64,000 bases of DNA, taken from NCBI RefSeq assembly GCF_021026195.1, contig NZ_JAJNCT010000021.1, forward strand, positions 251,712-315,711, written 5' to 3'. Each line of letters opens with the position of its first letter. Position 1 is the stretch's first letter. Below, piece by piece: positions 1-7,954 of the stretch. This DNA comes from Comamonas koreensis. GTDB taxonomy: Bacteria; Pseudomonadota; Gammaproteobacteria; Burkholderiales; Burkholderiaceae_C. The notes beneath the pieces are model-generated. The model saw nothing but the letters and a program-made list of their open reading frames with translations, was not told the origin of the DNA and searched no databases. The translations under genes were made by a program, and so were the position numbers.

Positions 1-552
1 GATGTGGCCCAGCAGCAGCACGCCACCCAGCAAGCAGAGGCCGCCAGTGCCTGTGACCGTCAGCGCCATGCGCGCGCCCATGCGGGCATCCTTGCGGTGG
101 TGCCAGTAGCCAATCAGCAGGAACGAGAACAGGCTGGTCAGCTCCCAGAAGAATACCAACTGGATCAGATTGCCCGAGAGCACCACGCCCATCATCGAGC
201 CCATGAAGGCCAGGAAGAACGAGAAGAAGCGCGGAACCGGGTCAGCTTGTGACATGTAGTAACGCGCATACAGCACCACCAGACTGCCGATGCCGAGCAC
301 CAGAATGGAGAACATCCATGCAAATCCGTCCATGCGGAAGTGCAGATCCAGGCCCAACTGGCCCAGCCAGGCAACGTTGTGGTGCACCACGCCGTTGTTC
401 TGCGTTTCCGGGAAAAGCATGGCAACTTGAACCACACAGAACACCGCTATGGCCCCTGCCAACGTGGACTCCGTGTTACGCGCGTTGGCAGGCAGCAGCG
501 CTGCAATTGCGCTGCCGATGAAGGGGAGGAGGATCAGGTATGAAAGTGCCAT
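1..552 (-). CDS. mrpA: Mrp/Pha/Mnh-type cation/proton antiporter large subunit (MrpA-like), N-terminal part
   Basis: The first 184 codons of an integral membrane subunit of a multisubunit Na+(K+)/H+ antiporter, cut by the window edge. Translation of the minus strand gives an N-terminal membrane segment (MALSYLILLPFIGSAIAALL), further hydrophobic segments and the family signatures YARYYMS, FFWELTSLFSFLLIGYWHH and GARMALTVTGTGG. These signatures distinguish MrpA/PhaA/MnhA from the related NuoL subunit of complex I. In the known complex this subunit carries a NuoL-like proton channel in the inner membrane and supports pH and salt homeostasis. The ATG at 552 is preceded by AAAGAA, a weak ribosome site. 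The remaining mrp subunits would lie left of the window. Whether the gene is the fused MrpA-MrpB form cannot be seen. Confidence 0.85.
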   Translation of the reverse strand, partial: MALSYLILLPFIGSAIAALLPANARNTESTLAGAIAVFCVVQVAMLFPETQNNGVVHHNVAWLGQLGLDLHFRMDGFAWMFSILVLGIGSLVVLYARYYMSQADPVPRFFSFFLAFMGSMMGVVLSGNLIQLVFFWELTSLFSFLLIGYWHHRKDARMGARMALTVTGTGGLCLLGGVLLLGHI

Positions 553-1027
553 TTCTTTGTAAATTCTACAAGCTGGCCCGACCCCAGCTGCTACTAAAAC
601 CCGAGCAAGTACAGGATATTGGTCATGGCTTATCGATAGTCAATACCCTATGTTAGTAACTGCAAATGCGCGAACAAAGATGTTTTCTTGATGCCTGTTT
701 TGAGTATGGGCCCATGCATGCTTTGCATGAATAGACCGGCGCGAGCCCATAGTGCAACACTGCAGTGTTGCTGCAGCGCCGAGTGGCTGGTTCAGGCAGA
801 GGTAATGGCGGTGACGCAGACCGAAGGCATCGGCTTGGCGTGGCGGAAGCGCATATTGCACCGCTGCTGGCGCGTGGCAAGTAGAGCGGTGCGGGCGGGG
901 CTGGGCTGCATGGGGTCCGGTGCCGTGGCATATCAGGGCTCCTGCGCCCCAGGGCAGGGCGTTTCCGCATCCTAGCAGAAGCAGCGGCGAAGTCCTATCG
1001 CTGTTTGGATAGGTTTAGAACAGGTTC
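553..1027. other. Intergenic gap upstream of mrpA and downstream of lapB
   Basis: About 475 bases with no convincing gene. The short open frames here have no recognisable product, no good ribosome site and overlap each other. The gap should hold the minus-strand promoter for the antiporter gene. It also holds a perfect 18-base palindrome (754-771) and a small hairpin (CCTATC/GATAGG, 994-1013) just beyond the lapB stop, without a clear T tract. Confidence 0.5.
754..771. promoter_or_regulatory. Perfect 18-bp palindrome, possible operator
   Basis: GCAACACTGCAGTGTTGC reads identically on both strands with no spacer. It sits about 200 bases upstream of the antiporter start codon. A gapless palindrome of this length suits a dimeric helix-turn-helix regulator better than a terminator. 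No matching second copy was seen in the gap and the cognate regulator is unknown. Confidence 0.35.
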
Positions 1028-2194
1028 TTACTGTTCTTCTACCCGGCGTGGCGGGTAGCTGTCCCAGGATTGGCAGCCGGGGCACTGCCAGAAGTGCTGG
1101 CGCGCCTCAAAACCGCAGGCGGCGCATCGGTAGCGGGTGAGAGGCTTGGCGGCATTGTCCAGCGCGCGCTGAATGGCAGGGTGGTGCTCCTCATGGCTGA
1201 GCGATTCTTGCGCAAGCCAGCGGCCGGCGGCCACCAGCGATGGCTCATGGCGCAGGTGTTCGATATACCAGTCACGCCCCACGGGGCCGGCAGCTTTGTC
1301 AACAGGGGCAAATTCATCCAGCTGTACCAGGCTTTGCATCACATCCAGCGATGGCGAGCTTTGGTAATTGGCTTCCAGCAGCGCACGCACCTGGGGCTTG
1401 CGCTCGTCGTTCTTGACCAACTCCAGCATCAGTGGCGCCACCAAAGGCACCGATGAGGGCGACACCGAGGCCAGCTCCATCAGCGAACCCAGGGCCAGTG
1501 CGGGATGGCCGCTCTTGTGCTGCAGGTGGGCCAGCTCGATGCGAGGGCGCGGTGCATGCGGCGCCTCGGACTGGGCTTGCTGCAGCAAATCCTGCGCCGC
1601 ATCAAGCTGGCCTTGCGCCAACTGGCCCAGCGCCTGTTCACACAGGTAATGGGCAATGCGCACGCTGTAGTCGCCCTGGTTGTGGCTGTGCATCAGGCGT
1701 GCGATCTGCACCGCTTGCGGCCAGTCATGGGCACGCTCATAGATGGCCAGCCGCGAGAGGCGCGCCTCGTTCTCGTAAGGTGTGTTCTCCAGCCGGGCCA
1801 GTGCATCTTCGGCGCGGTCCAGCAGGCCGGCTTTCATGAAATCCAGGGCCAGCGCATGCTGGGCGCGCTCGCGCTCGGGTTTGCTGATGTCGGCACGGGA
1901 GAGCAGGTGCTCATGCACACGCACGGCGCGGCTGTATTCGCCCCGGCGGCGGAACAGATTGCCCAGCGCAAAGTGCAGCTCGGCGGTATCGGGGTCGTTC
2001 TGCACGGCCTCGATAAAGGCATCGATAGCCTTGTCCTGCTGCTCGTTCAATAGAAAGTTCAGCCCCTTGAAGTAGGCCTTGGGGGCGCTGCGGTTCTCGC
2101 GGCGGATCTGTCGCAGGTCAAAACGCGAAGCCAGCCAGCCCAGCACAAACGCGGCGGGAAAGCCCAGCAGGATCCAGGAGATGTCAAATTCCAT
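1028..2194 (-). CDS. lapB: Lipopolysaccharide assembly protein B (TPR/rubredoxin-like)
   Basis: 388 residues. LapB (YciM) is an inner-membrane adaptor that, with FtsH, controls LpxC stability and so the rate of lipid A synthesis. The protein starts with a single membrane anchor (ISWILLGFPAAFVLGWLAS, residues 5-23). Several tetratricopeptide-like repeats follow (for example KAIDAFIEAVQNDPDTAELHF and RAVRVHEHLL). It ends in a rubredoxin-type zinc ribbon with two CxxC pairs (CAACGF and CPGC), the diagnostic LapB architecture and length. The ATG at 2194 was chosen because it places the anchor at the N terminus. A longer reading frame reaches 2335 but overlaps lapA with low-complexity sequence. 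It overlaps the 3' end of lapA by 11 bases, so the two are translationally coupled. Confidence 0.93.
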   Translation of the reverse strand: MEFDISWILLGFPAAFVLGWLASRFDLRQIRRENRSAPKAYFKGLNFLLNEQQDKAIDAFIEAVQNDPDTAELHFALGNLFRRRGEYSRAVRVHEHLLSRADISKPERERAQHALALDFMKAGLLDRAEDALARLENTPYENEARLSRLAIYERAHDWPQAVQIARLMHSHNQGDYSVRIAHYLCEQALGQLAQGQLDAAQDLLQQAQSEAPHAPRPRIELAHLQHKSGHPALALGSLMELASVSPSSVPLVAPLMLELVKNDERKPQVRALLEANYQSSPSLDVMQSLVQLDEFAPVDKAAGPVGRDWYIEHLRHEPSLVAAGRWLAQESLSHEEHHPAIQRALDNAAKPLTRYRCAACGFEARQHFWQCPGCQSWDSYPPRRVEEQ

Positions 2195-2495
2195 GAGGAG
2201 GCAGCGGGGTGGATTCGTCCGCAGGGGCGTTGGTGGAAGGGGTGGACTCGGCCGCTGCGGTGTGCGCTGCCGCTGCACGCTGGGCGGCTTTGCGGTGCTT
2301 CCACCAGCGCGGCACCATCCCGATGATGCCGACAATCACGCCCGCGCTGAAGGCGAGCAGCACGACCAGAACCAGGGGCGCCTGCCATTGGGTGCCAAAG
2401 AACAGGTGCACCACCACATCCCGCTGGTTATTGAGCGCAAATGCAAACAGGGTGAAGAAGATGACAGCTTTGAGCAGCCACAGCAGGTATTTCAT
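2184..2495 (-). CDS. lapA: Lipopolysaccharide assembly protein A (DUF1049)
   Basis: 103 residues. LapA (YciS) is a small inner-membrane partner of LapB. Two hydrophobic segments are visible (about residues 5-21, and 41-60 with LVLVVLLAFSAGVIVGIIG), separated by the conserved NNQRDVVVHLFFG stretch of the DUF1049 family. The C-terminal 35 residues are Ala/Thr/Pro-rich and probably disordered. It is the first gene of a lapA-lapB pair. In many betaproteobacteria these genes follow rpsA and ihfB, but here the upstream neighbour on the same strand is the 4.5S RNA gene with its own terminator, so lapA probably has its own promoter in 2496-2552. Confidence 0.9.
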   Translation of the reverse strand: MKYLLWLLKAVIFFTLFAFALNNQRDVVVHLFFGTQWQAPLVLVVLLAFSAGVIVGIIGMVPRWWKHRKAAQRAAAAHTAAAESTPSTNAPADESTPLPPHGI

Positions 2496-2552
2496 GGCAG
2501 TGACGGGAATGGCTTGGGCGCCATTCTACGTGGATTCCCGCGCCTGGCCTGG

Positions 2553-2582
2553 AAAAGCAAATGCCAGCACGAGGCTGGCATT
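2553..2582 (-). terminator. Rho-independent terminator of the 4.5S RNA gene
   Basis: On the minus strand a 9-bp stem (AATGCCAGC/GCTGGCATT) with a 5-base loop is followed by TGCTTTT. It lies 14 bases beyond the inferred 3' end of ffs, separating it from lapA. Confidence 0.7.
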
Positions 2583-2595
2583 GGACAGAAGAAGG

Positions 2596-2690
2596 TGACG
2601 AGCCTGACCCCGGCACTGGATCCACAGTTAGGGCTGCTTGGTTCCCCACCTGACCCGGTTGGCCGCTTCCCCATGCGAGGAGGCCCGTCA
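2596..2690 (-). ncRNA. ffs: Signal recognition particle RNA, small bacterial type (4.5S)
   Basis: Read on the minus strand this has the SRP RNA core: GGTCAGGTGGGGAACC followed by AAGCAGCC. It corresponds to the E. coli domain IV element GGTCAGGTCCGGAAGGAAGC, with the two C-G pairs below the GGAA tetraloop swapped for G-C pairs, a compensatory change that keeps the helix. The ends close as a helix: 5' UGACGGGCCU pairs with 3' AGGCUCGUCA (ten pairs, one G-U). The RNA binds Ffh and targets nascent membrane proteins to FtsY/SecYEG. Length is about 95 nt, close to the 4.5S class. A -10-like TACAAT lies a few bases before the inferred 5' end and a terminator follows. The exact ends are inferred from the helix, not mapped. 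Confidence 0.88.
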
Positions 2691-2845
2691 GCTGTCGATT
2701 GTACCTAAAGAATGGGAGCCCCTTGGCCAAGCTGGCCAAAAAGTCCATCTTCGTCCATGCCGCCAGGGCGCAGCGGCCAAAAGTATTGCAAGCTGCGCGC
2801 AGCCAGTGCCGTCCATGGCCGCGACTGACCGTAGAATGCGATGCT

Positions 2846-5071
2846 ATGTCTTATCTTGTTCTCGCTCGCAAATACCGTCCGCGGAATTTCTCTGAAATGG
2901 TAGGCCAGGAGCATGTGGTGCAGGCGCTGTCCAATGCGCTGGTGCAGCAGCGCTTGCACCATGCCTATCTGTTCACAGGAACCCGGGGTGTGGGCAAGAC
3001 GACGGTCTCGCGCATTCTGGCCAAGTCGCTCAACTGCACGGGCGTCGATGGCCATGGCGGCATCACCGCTGCGCCTTGCGGCGTGTGCCCGGCCTGCACC
3101 GAGATCGACAGCGGACGTTTCCCCGATTACACCGAGCTCGATGCCGCCTCCAACCGGGGTGTTGATGAAGTGCAGGGCCTCCTGGAGCAGGCCGTGTACA
3201 AGCCGGTGCAGGGGCGCTTCAAGGTCTTCATGATCGACGAAGTGCACATGCTTACCAATACCGCCTTCAATGCCATGTTGAAGACCTTGGAAGAGCCGCC
3301 CGAATACCTCAAGTTTGTGCTGGCGACCACCGACCCGCAGAAAGTGCCGGTCACGGTGCTGTCGCGCTGCCTGCAGTTCAACCTGCGCCCGATGGCGCCA
3401 GAGACCATCCAGGAGCACCTGGGCCGCGTGCTGGTGCAAGAACAGATTGCCGCTGAGCCGCAGGCCTTGCGTCTGCTGTCGCGCTCAGCTCGTGGTTCGA
3501 TGCGCGATGCGCTGTCGTTGACCGACCAGGCCATTGCCTTTGGTGGCGGCCAGCTGCAAGAAGCCAGCGTGCGCCAGATGCTGGGCGCCGTTGATTCCAG
3601 CCATGTGTTTCGCCTGATCGACGCGCTGGCGCGCGGCGATGGTGCCGAAGTGGTCGATACCGTCAACCAACTGCGCCACCAGGGCTTGTCGGCTGCTTCC
3701 ACCTTGGAAGACATGGCTGTGCAGCTGCAGCGCATGGCCGTGTTCCAGGCCGTGCCGGACAAGGCCCAGACCGCAGCTGCGGAAGACGACGCCGAGCAGC
3801 AAGAGCTGCTGCGCCTGGCCCAGCAGATGCCTGCGGACGAAACCCAGCTGCTGTACAGCATTGCCTTGCATGGCCGGGGTGAGCTGGGCTTGGCACCCGA
3901 TGAATACGCCGCCTTGACGATGGCGCTGCTGCGACTGCTGGCCTTCAAGCCTGCGGGCTCGGCTGAAAAAAAAACTCTGAATAGTGGGGCTGTGGCCCCA
4001 GCGGCGGCAGCGCCCAAGCCAGCAGCTGGGCCGATGGCAGCGCCTGCTGTAGCGGTTGCTCCCGCTGTTGTGGCGCCTGTTGCCGCGTCTGCGGCGCCGC
4101 AGGTGGCGGCTGTGGTGGATGCGCCTGTGGCGGTTGTTGCTGCACCAGTAATTGCAGCCCCGCCAGCGGCTGCTGTTACCGCGCCGACGCCGGCGGCTGT
4201 GGTGGCCCCAGTGGCCCCGCCCGCGACGCCGGAAGCGACGCGCAGCGTGGCTGTGCCGGCGGTAGAAGCCGTCAAGCTGCCCGTGCGCAGCGCCGAAGAT
4301 TTGATCCCCGCACGCGCTGCGGCCGCTGTGGCACCTGTTGCCATCGAGCCGCCGACCCCTGCCCAGACCGAGAAGGAGCTGGTGGAAGAGGAGCAGCCAC
4401 AACCCCATGACGACGATGCCCCGTCCGAGCCCGACAGCGATGCCGAGGACGACACCGCAGCGCCGTACTTTGAAGATGTGCCGATGGAGGCCTATGCGGA
4501 TGACGAGCCATCTGCGCAGGCCGATCTGCCCGATGCAGCGCCGGTGGCGCAGCCATCCGTGGCTGCAGCCCCCGAGCCTGCCAGCCTGATTGCCTTGCCG
4601 GTGCAAACCCCGCAGGCCAGTGAGCTGGACCGGCCCGCTGCCAGCTTTGGCGAGAACCTGGGCCGCGTGCCCGCCGAGTTTGAGGACACGGAAGAGGGGC
4701 GCTTTTGGAACGACACCGTCGTCGGCCTGGTGCAGGCCGAGGCGATCACGGCGGTGGCACGCCAATTGGCGCTGCGCTCCCAACTGATCAAGCGCGAGGC
4801 CGACGAGTGGTGGCTGCGGGTGGACCTGGAGTCGCTCGCCCAGCCCGGCACGATCGAGCGTCTGCGCACCGCGCTGGTGGCCGCTGGCCTGGTGGGCAAG
4901 ATCCAGGTGTCCGTCGGCGCCGTGAGCGACTGCCCGGCGCGGCGCAAGGCCCATGCCGTGCAGGCCCGCCAGCGCGCGGCCGAGGACACCGTGCGCCAGG
5001 ATCCCTATGTCCAGTCTTTGATACAGCAATTTGGCGCGAAAATAGTGCCCGGTAGCATTCAGCCTCTATGA
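2846..5071 (+). CDS. dnaX: DNA polymerase III subunits tau/gamma
   Basis: 741 residues. DnaX is the ATPase of the clamp loader, and the full-length tau form also holds polymerase and helicase together at the fork. Visible in order: Walker A GTRGVGKT (45-52), a four-cysteine zinc module (C64, C78, C81, C84), Walker B MIDEVH (129-134), the sensor/arginine-finger SRC motif (173-175) and the domain III helices to about residue 373. A long Ala/Pro/Val-rich linker (about 377-540), an acidic stretch and a C-terminal tau-specific domain follow. Start chosen at [12 protein letters not shown], the universally conserved beginning; upstream in-frame codons overlap the promoter region. A run of nine A residues at the end of domain III may produce the short gamma form. 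First gene of dnaX-ybaB-recR. Confidence 0.97.
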   Translation: MSYLVLARKYRPRNFSEMVGQEHVVQALSNALVQQRLHHAYLFTGTRGVGKTTVSRILAKSLNCTGVDGHGGITAAPCGVCPACTEIDSGRFPDYTELDAASNRGVDEVQGLLEQAVYKPVQGRFKVFMIDEVHMLTNTAFNAMLKTLEEPPEYLKFVLATTDPQKVPVTVLSRCLQFNLRPMAPETIQEHLGRVLVQEQIAAEPQALRLLSRSARGSMRDALSLTDQAIAFGGGQLQEASVRQMLGAVDSSHVFRLIDALARGDGAEVVDTVNQLRHQGLSAASTLEDMAVQLQRMAVFQAVPDKAQTAAAEDDAEQQELLRLAQQMPADETQLLYSIALHGRGELGLAPDEYAALTMALLRLLAFKPAGSAEKKTLNSGAVAPAAAAPKPAAGPMAAPAVAVAPAVVAPVAASAAPQVAAVVDAPVAVVAAPVIAAPPAAAVTAPTPAAVVAPVAPPATPEATRSVAVPAVEAVKLPVRSAEDLIPARAAAAVAPVAIEPPTPAQTEKELVEEEQPQPHDDDAPSEPDSDAEDDTAAPYFEDVPMEAYADDEPSAQADLPDAAPVAQPSVAAAPEPASLIALPVQTPQASELDRPAASFGENLGRVPAEFEDTEEGRFWNDTVVGLVQAEAITAVARQLALRSQLIKREADEWWLRVDLESLAQPGTIERLRTALVAAGLVGKIQVSVGAVSDCPARRKAHAVQARQRAAEDTVRQDPYVQSLIQQFGAKIVPGSIQPL
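3965..3984 (+). promoter_or_regulatory. Candidate slippage/frameshift site in dnaX (A9 run)
   Basis: Nine consecutive A residues (3966-3974) encode Glu-Lys-Lys-Thr in frame in an otherwise GC-rich gene. The -1 frame meets TAG at 3982-3984 and the +1 frame meets TGA at 3978-3980, so slippage in either direction would end translation within a few codons, after about 376-379 residues and right at the end of clamp-loader domain III. This matches how gamma is made by ribosomal frameshifting in E. coli and by transcriptional slippage on an A9 run in Thermus. That it operates here is inference. Confidence 0.65.
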
Positions 5072-5135
5072 TGCGGCGTTCGCTGGCAGATGGGTGCTCC
5101 CGCCTGCCGCAGGTTTTTATACAAAAGGATTTTCC

Positions 5136-5468
5136 ATGTTCAACAAAGGACAACTCGCTGGTTTGATGAAGCAAGCCCAGGCCATGCAGGACAACCTGAA
5201 GAAGGCCCAGGACGACCTGGCCAACATCGAGGTCGAAGGCGAGTCCGGTGCTGGTCTCGTCAAGGTGCTGATGACCTGCAAGCACGACGTCAAGCGCGTG
5301 ACCATTGACCCCAGCCTGCTGTCCGAAGACAAGGATATGCTCGAAGACCTGGTAGCTGCTGCCTTCAACGCCGCCGTGCGCAAGGCTGAAGAGACCAGCA
5401 ACGAGAAGATGGGCAAGATCACCGCTGGCATGCCAGGCCTGCCCGGCGGCATGAAGTTCCCGTTCTAA
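5136..5468 (+). CDS. ybaB: YbaB/EbfC family nucleoid-associated DNA-binding protein
   Basis: 110 residues, the usual family length. EbfC-type proteins are small dimeric DNA-binding proteins of the nucleoid with a tweezer-like fold. The N-terminal helix [20 protein letters not shown] and following amphipathic helix, the central [10 protein letters not shown] strand and the Gly/Pro/Met-rich tail ([12 protein letters not shown]) are characteristic. ATG at 5136 was chosen for the AAAGGA ribosome site seven bases upstream and the family-typical start; earlier in-frame codons lack both. It sits between dnaX and recR, the standard bacterial order, consistent with a role near DNA replication and repair. 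Confidence 0.93.
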   Translation: MFNKGQLAGLMKQAQAMQDNLKKAQDDLANIEVEGESGAGLVKVLMTCKHDVKRVTIDPSLLSEDKDMLEDLVAAAFNAAVRKAEETSNEKMGKITAGMPGLPGGMKFPF

Positions 5469-5569
5469 GCTGGCCGCTTTGTCGCAAGCTTTTATCGCTA
5501 CCAGGCTCTTGGCTGCTCTGCGCGGCCAAGGGCTTGTCTGTCTGAGTTACCCGCTGATGGGCACTGACC

Positions 5570-6160
5570 ATGTCTGATACCGGCACCTTGGATGCGCTGG
5601 TGCAGGCACTGCGCCGCCTGCCTGGGGTGGGGGTCAAGTCGGCATCGCGCATGGCTTTTCATCTGCTGCAAAACGACCGCGAGGGGGCCGAGCTGCTCTC
5701 CCGCGCCTTGCATGAGGCCAGCAGCCGCGTGCAGCACTGTGAGCGCTGCCACACCTTTACCGAAAACCGCATTTGCGATACCTGCCTGGATGAAGGGCGG
5801 GATGCCGCACGCCTGTGCGTGGTGGAGACCCCGGCCGACCAGGCCGCGCTGGAGCGCACCGGTGCCTACAAGGGCTATTACTACGTGCTGATGGGGCGTT
5901 TATCGCCGTTGGACGGCATTGGCCCGCGCGACATCGGTGTGCAGCAATTGCTGCAGCGGGCTACCGATGGGGTGGTGCAGGAGGTGATCCTGGCTACCAA
6001 TTTCACCGCCGAGGGCGAGGCCACCGCCCATGTGATCGGCGAGGCCTTGCAGCGCAAGGGCATTGGCTTCACGCGCCTGGCCCGTGGCGTGCCCATTGGC
6101 AGTGAGCTCGAATATGTGGACCTGGGCACCATTGCCCATGCGCTGGCGGATCGGCGCTAA
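5570..6160 (+). CDS. recR: Recombination mediator protein RecR
   Basis: 196 residues, full length. RecR acts with RecO (and RecF) to load RecA at SSB-covered gaps. It has an N-terminal helix-hairpin-helix ([19 protein letters not shown], about 15-33), a C4 zinc finger (C57, C60, C69, C72) and a Toprim domain beginning [19 protein letters not shown] with the conserved PLDGIGP stretch. A C-terminal Walker-B-like region ends the protein. It lies about 100 bases after ybaB and is probably cotranscribed with dnaX-ybaB. No strong ribosome site precedes the ATG. Confidence 0.96.
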   Translation: MSDTGTLDALVQALRRLPGVGVKSASRMAFHLLQNDREGAELLSRALHEASSRVQHCERCHTFTENRICDTCLDEGRDAARLCVVETPADQAALERTGAYKGYYYVLMGRLSPLDGIGPRDIGVQQLLQRATDGVVQEVILATNFTAEGEATAHVIGEALQRKGIGFTRLARGVPIGSELEYVDLGTIAHALADRR

Positions 6161-6525
6161 AGCCTTGGTCAATCGCGGTCCTGGCGCCTTTCCCATCCAG
6201 CCGTGATCTTGTGCCGTCCTGGGATGATGGCGTCCCGCAGCTTGGGAAAACCACTTTTCCTGCACCGCCGTCAGGGGCAAATGCCTCTTTGGCGGCGTTT
6301 GTGCTGCTTGCCACCGATTACAATTCAATGCTGATCTATATGCTTATTCATGCGTTTCATGCATGAATAAGCACCGGTGCGGTCTGTGTTTTCTTGGATT
6401 TGCCCGCTTTCTGTCTCGCACGCCTGTCGCTCTGGCCGCACCGCTTCTCAGATCATTCTTTGCTCTCGTTATTGCATCTAGCCGTGTTGCTGCCGGCTGT
6501 GCCTCGTGTTTTTTAGGATTTTTGC
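6161..6525. other. Intergenic gap between recR and the MHS transporter
   Basis: About 365 bases without a credible gene. The most visible element is the 13-bp inverted repeat at 6341-6373. The rest is presumed 3' region of recR and promoter/leader of the transporter. No T-tract terminator was seen after recR. Confidence 0.5.
6341..6373. promoter_or_regulatory. Inverted repeat with 13-bp perfect arms upstream of MHS transporter
   Basis: TGCTTATTCATGC, a 7-base spacer (GTTTCAT) and the exact reverse complement. It lies about 150 bases before the transporter start codon, is AT-rich relative to its surroundings and has no T tract on either side. A regulator-binding site or a leader hairpin is therefore more likely than a terminator. 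Confidence 0.4.
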
Positions 6526-7839
6526 GTGCAATCTACTGCTGTATCCAAGCGAAATATTCTGGCCGCTGTCATTGGCAATGCGCTCGAATGGTATGACTTT
6601 CTGGTCTTTGCCTTCATGACGCCCATCGTGGCGAAGCTGTTCTTCCCCTCCAACCCCAACGATCCCAGCGATGACCTCAACCGCATCCTGATGACCACGG
6701 CCGTGTTTGGCGTGGGCTTCTTTATGCGCCCCGTGGGTGGCATCCTGCTGGGCCTGTATGGTGACCGCAAGGGCCGCAAGGCGGCGATGGTGATGGTCAC
6801 CGGCATCATGGCCGTTGCCATTGCGCTGATCACGTTTGCGCCCACCTACCAGGGCGTGGGCATCTGGGCGCCCATCTTCATCGTGCTCGCACGCTTGCTG
6901 CAAGGTTTTGCTGCGGGTGGCGAGTTCGGCACCTCGACCGCCTTGCTGATCGAGCTGGCCCCCAAGGGCAAGCGGGGCTTTTATGGCTCCTGGCAGATGA
7001 CGGGCCAGATGGCAGCGCTGTTGATCGGTGCAGCCGTGGGTACCTTGATTACCGACTTTTTCACGCAAGAGCAGCTGATGTCCTGGGCCTGGCGCATTCC
7101 CTTTGCGGTGGGCCTGTTGATTGTGCCGGTCGCGATTTACATCCGCCGCCATGTGGACGAGCCTGAGACCTTTGTGAAGATGCAAGCCGCGCAAAAAGCT
7201 GGCACCGTCAAGCAAGTCGGTGTGCTGGAGATGCTGCGCACCCATGCACGTGAAACCCTGGTCGGCATGGGCCTGGTGGTGACCGCCACGGTATCGATCT
7301 ACATCACCTTCACTTACCTGGTGACCTATTCCACCGTGACCCTGAAGCTGCCGCTGCACGATACCTTCATGGTGCAGATGGCCGGCGCGGCGCTGATGGT
7401 CGTGCTGATGCCCTTCATGGGTGCCTGGTCGGACCGTGTGGGTCGCCGTCCGCTGATGATTGGCTCGCTGCTGGGTTATCTGCTGGTGCTGTACCCGCTG
7501 TACGCCTGGCTGACCGATGGCCCCACCATTGCCAAGCTGATGACCGTGCAAGTAGTCGTGTGCCTGTTTGTGTCGGTGTTCTTTGGTGTCTTCAGCACGG
7601 TGATGGCTGAGCTGTTCCCGGCCAATGTGCGTTCAGTTGGCATGTCCATGGCCTACAACATCGCCGTGATGGTGTTTGGCGGCTTTGCCCAGTTCATTGT
7701 CACCTGGCTGATCAAGACCACGGGATCGACCATGTCGCCGGCCTTCTATGTGATGTTTGGTGTGACCCTGGGTCTGATTGCGGCCTTCTTTATCCGGGAG
7801 CGCGCGCACGACGACCACCTGGATGGCGACATGGTGTAA
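6526..7839 (+). CDS. MFS transporter, metabolite:H+ symporter (MHS) family
   Basis: 437 residues, about twelve membrane segments. The opening ILAAVIGNALEWYDFLVFAF is the MHS-family signature (alpha-ketoglutarate, citrate, shikimate and proline/betaine carriers). The loop 2-3 motif GLYGDRKGRK and its second-half copy SDRVGRRPLMI are intact. Members import organic acids or zwitterions with protons across the inner membrane; substrate cannot be assigned, though dicarboxylates or tricarboxylates are the commonest. It starts with GTG at 6526, eight bases after AGGA. No catabolic genes flank it, so context gives no substrate clue. A strong bidirectional terminator follows. Confidence 0.88.
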   Translation: MQSTAVSKRNILAAVIGNALEWYDFLVFAFMTPIVAKLFFPSNPNDPSDDLNRILMTTAVFGVGFFMRPVGGILLGLYGDRKGRKAAMVMVTGIMAVAIALITFAPTYQGVGIWAPIFIVLARLLQGFAAGGEFGTSTALLIELAPKGKRGFYGSWQMTGQMAALLIGAAVGTLITDFFTQEQLMSWAWRIPFAVGLLIVPVAIYIRRHVDEPETFVKMQAAQKAGTVKQVGVLEMLRTHARETLVGMGLVVTATVSIYITFTYLVTYSTVTLKLPLHDTFMVQMAGAALMVVLMPFMGAWSDRVGRRPLMIGSLLGYLLVLYPLYAWLTDGPTIAKLMTVQVVVCLFVSVFFGVFSTVMAELFPANVRSVGMSMAYNIAVMVFGGFAQFIVTWLIKTTGSTMSPAFYVMFGVTLGLIAAFFIRERAHDDHLDGDMV

Positions 7840-7885
7840 TCGCCTTGCCAGCGCCTGGTACGGTGCTGGCCCCCGAGCAACCAAC

Positions 7886-7923
7886 AAAAAGCCCGGTGCT
7901 GTGACGCAGCACCGGGCTTTTTT
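7886..7923. terminator. Bidirectional rho-independent terminator
   Basis: GCCCGGTGCTG (7891-7901) pairs with CAGCACCGGGC (7907-7917), flanked by A5 on the left and T6 on the right. It serves both the transporter (plus) and the convergent HDOD gene (minus). Confidence 0.92.
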
Positions 7924-7954
7924 GTGGCTAATAGGCCGTTGGGTCGATGCCTGC

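Noticed and set aside
688-975. 95-codon plus-strand frame in the first gap
   Set aside because: Cys/Trp/Arg-rich, overlapped by two opposite-strand frames and crossing the palindrome; no evidence of coding.
4000-4300. Apparent repeat of GCTGTGGCGCC-type units in dnaX
   Set aside because: This is the Ala/Pro/Val-rich linker of tau; codon-level low complexity, not a tandem repeat or CRISPR.
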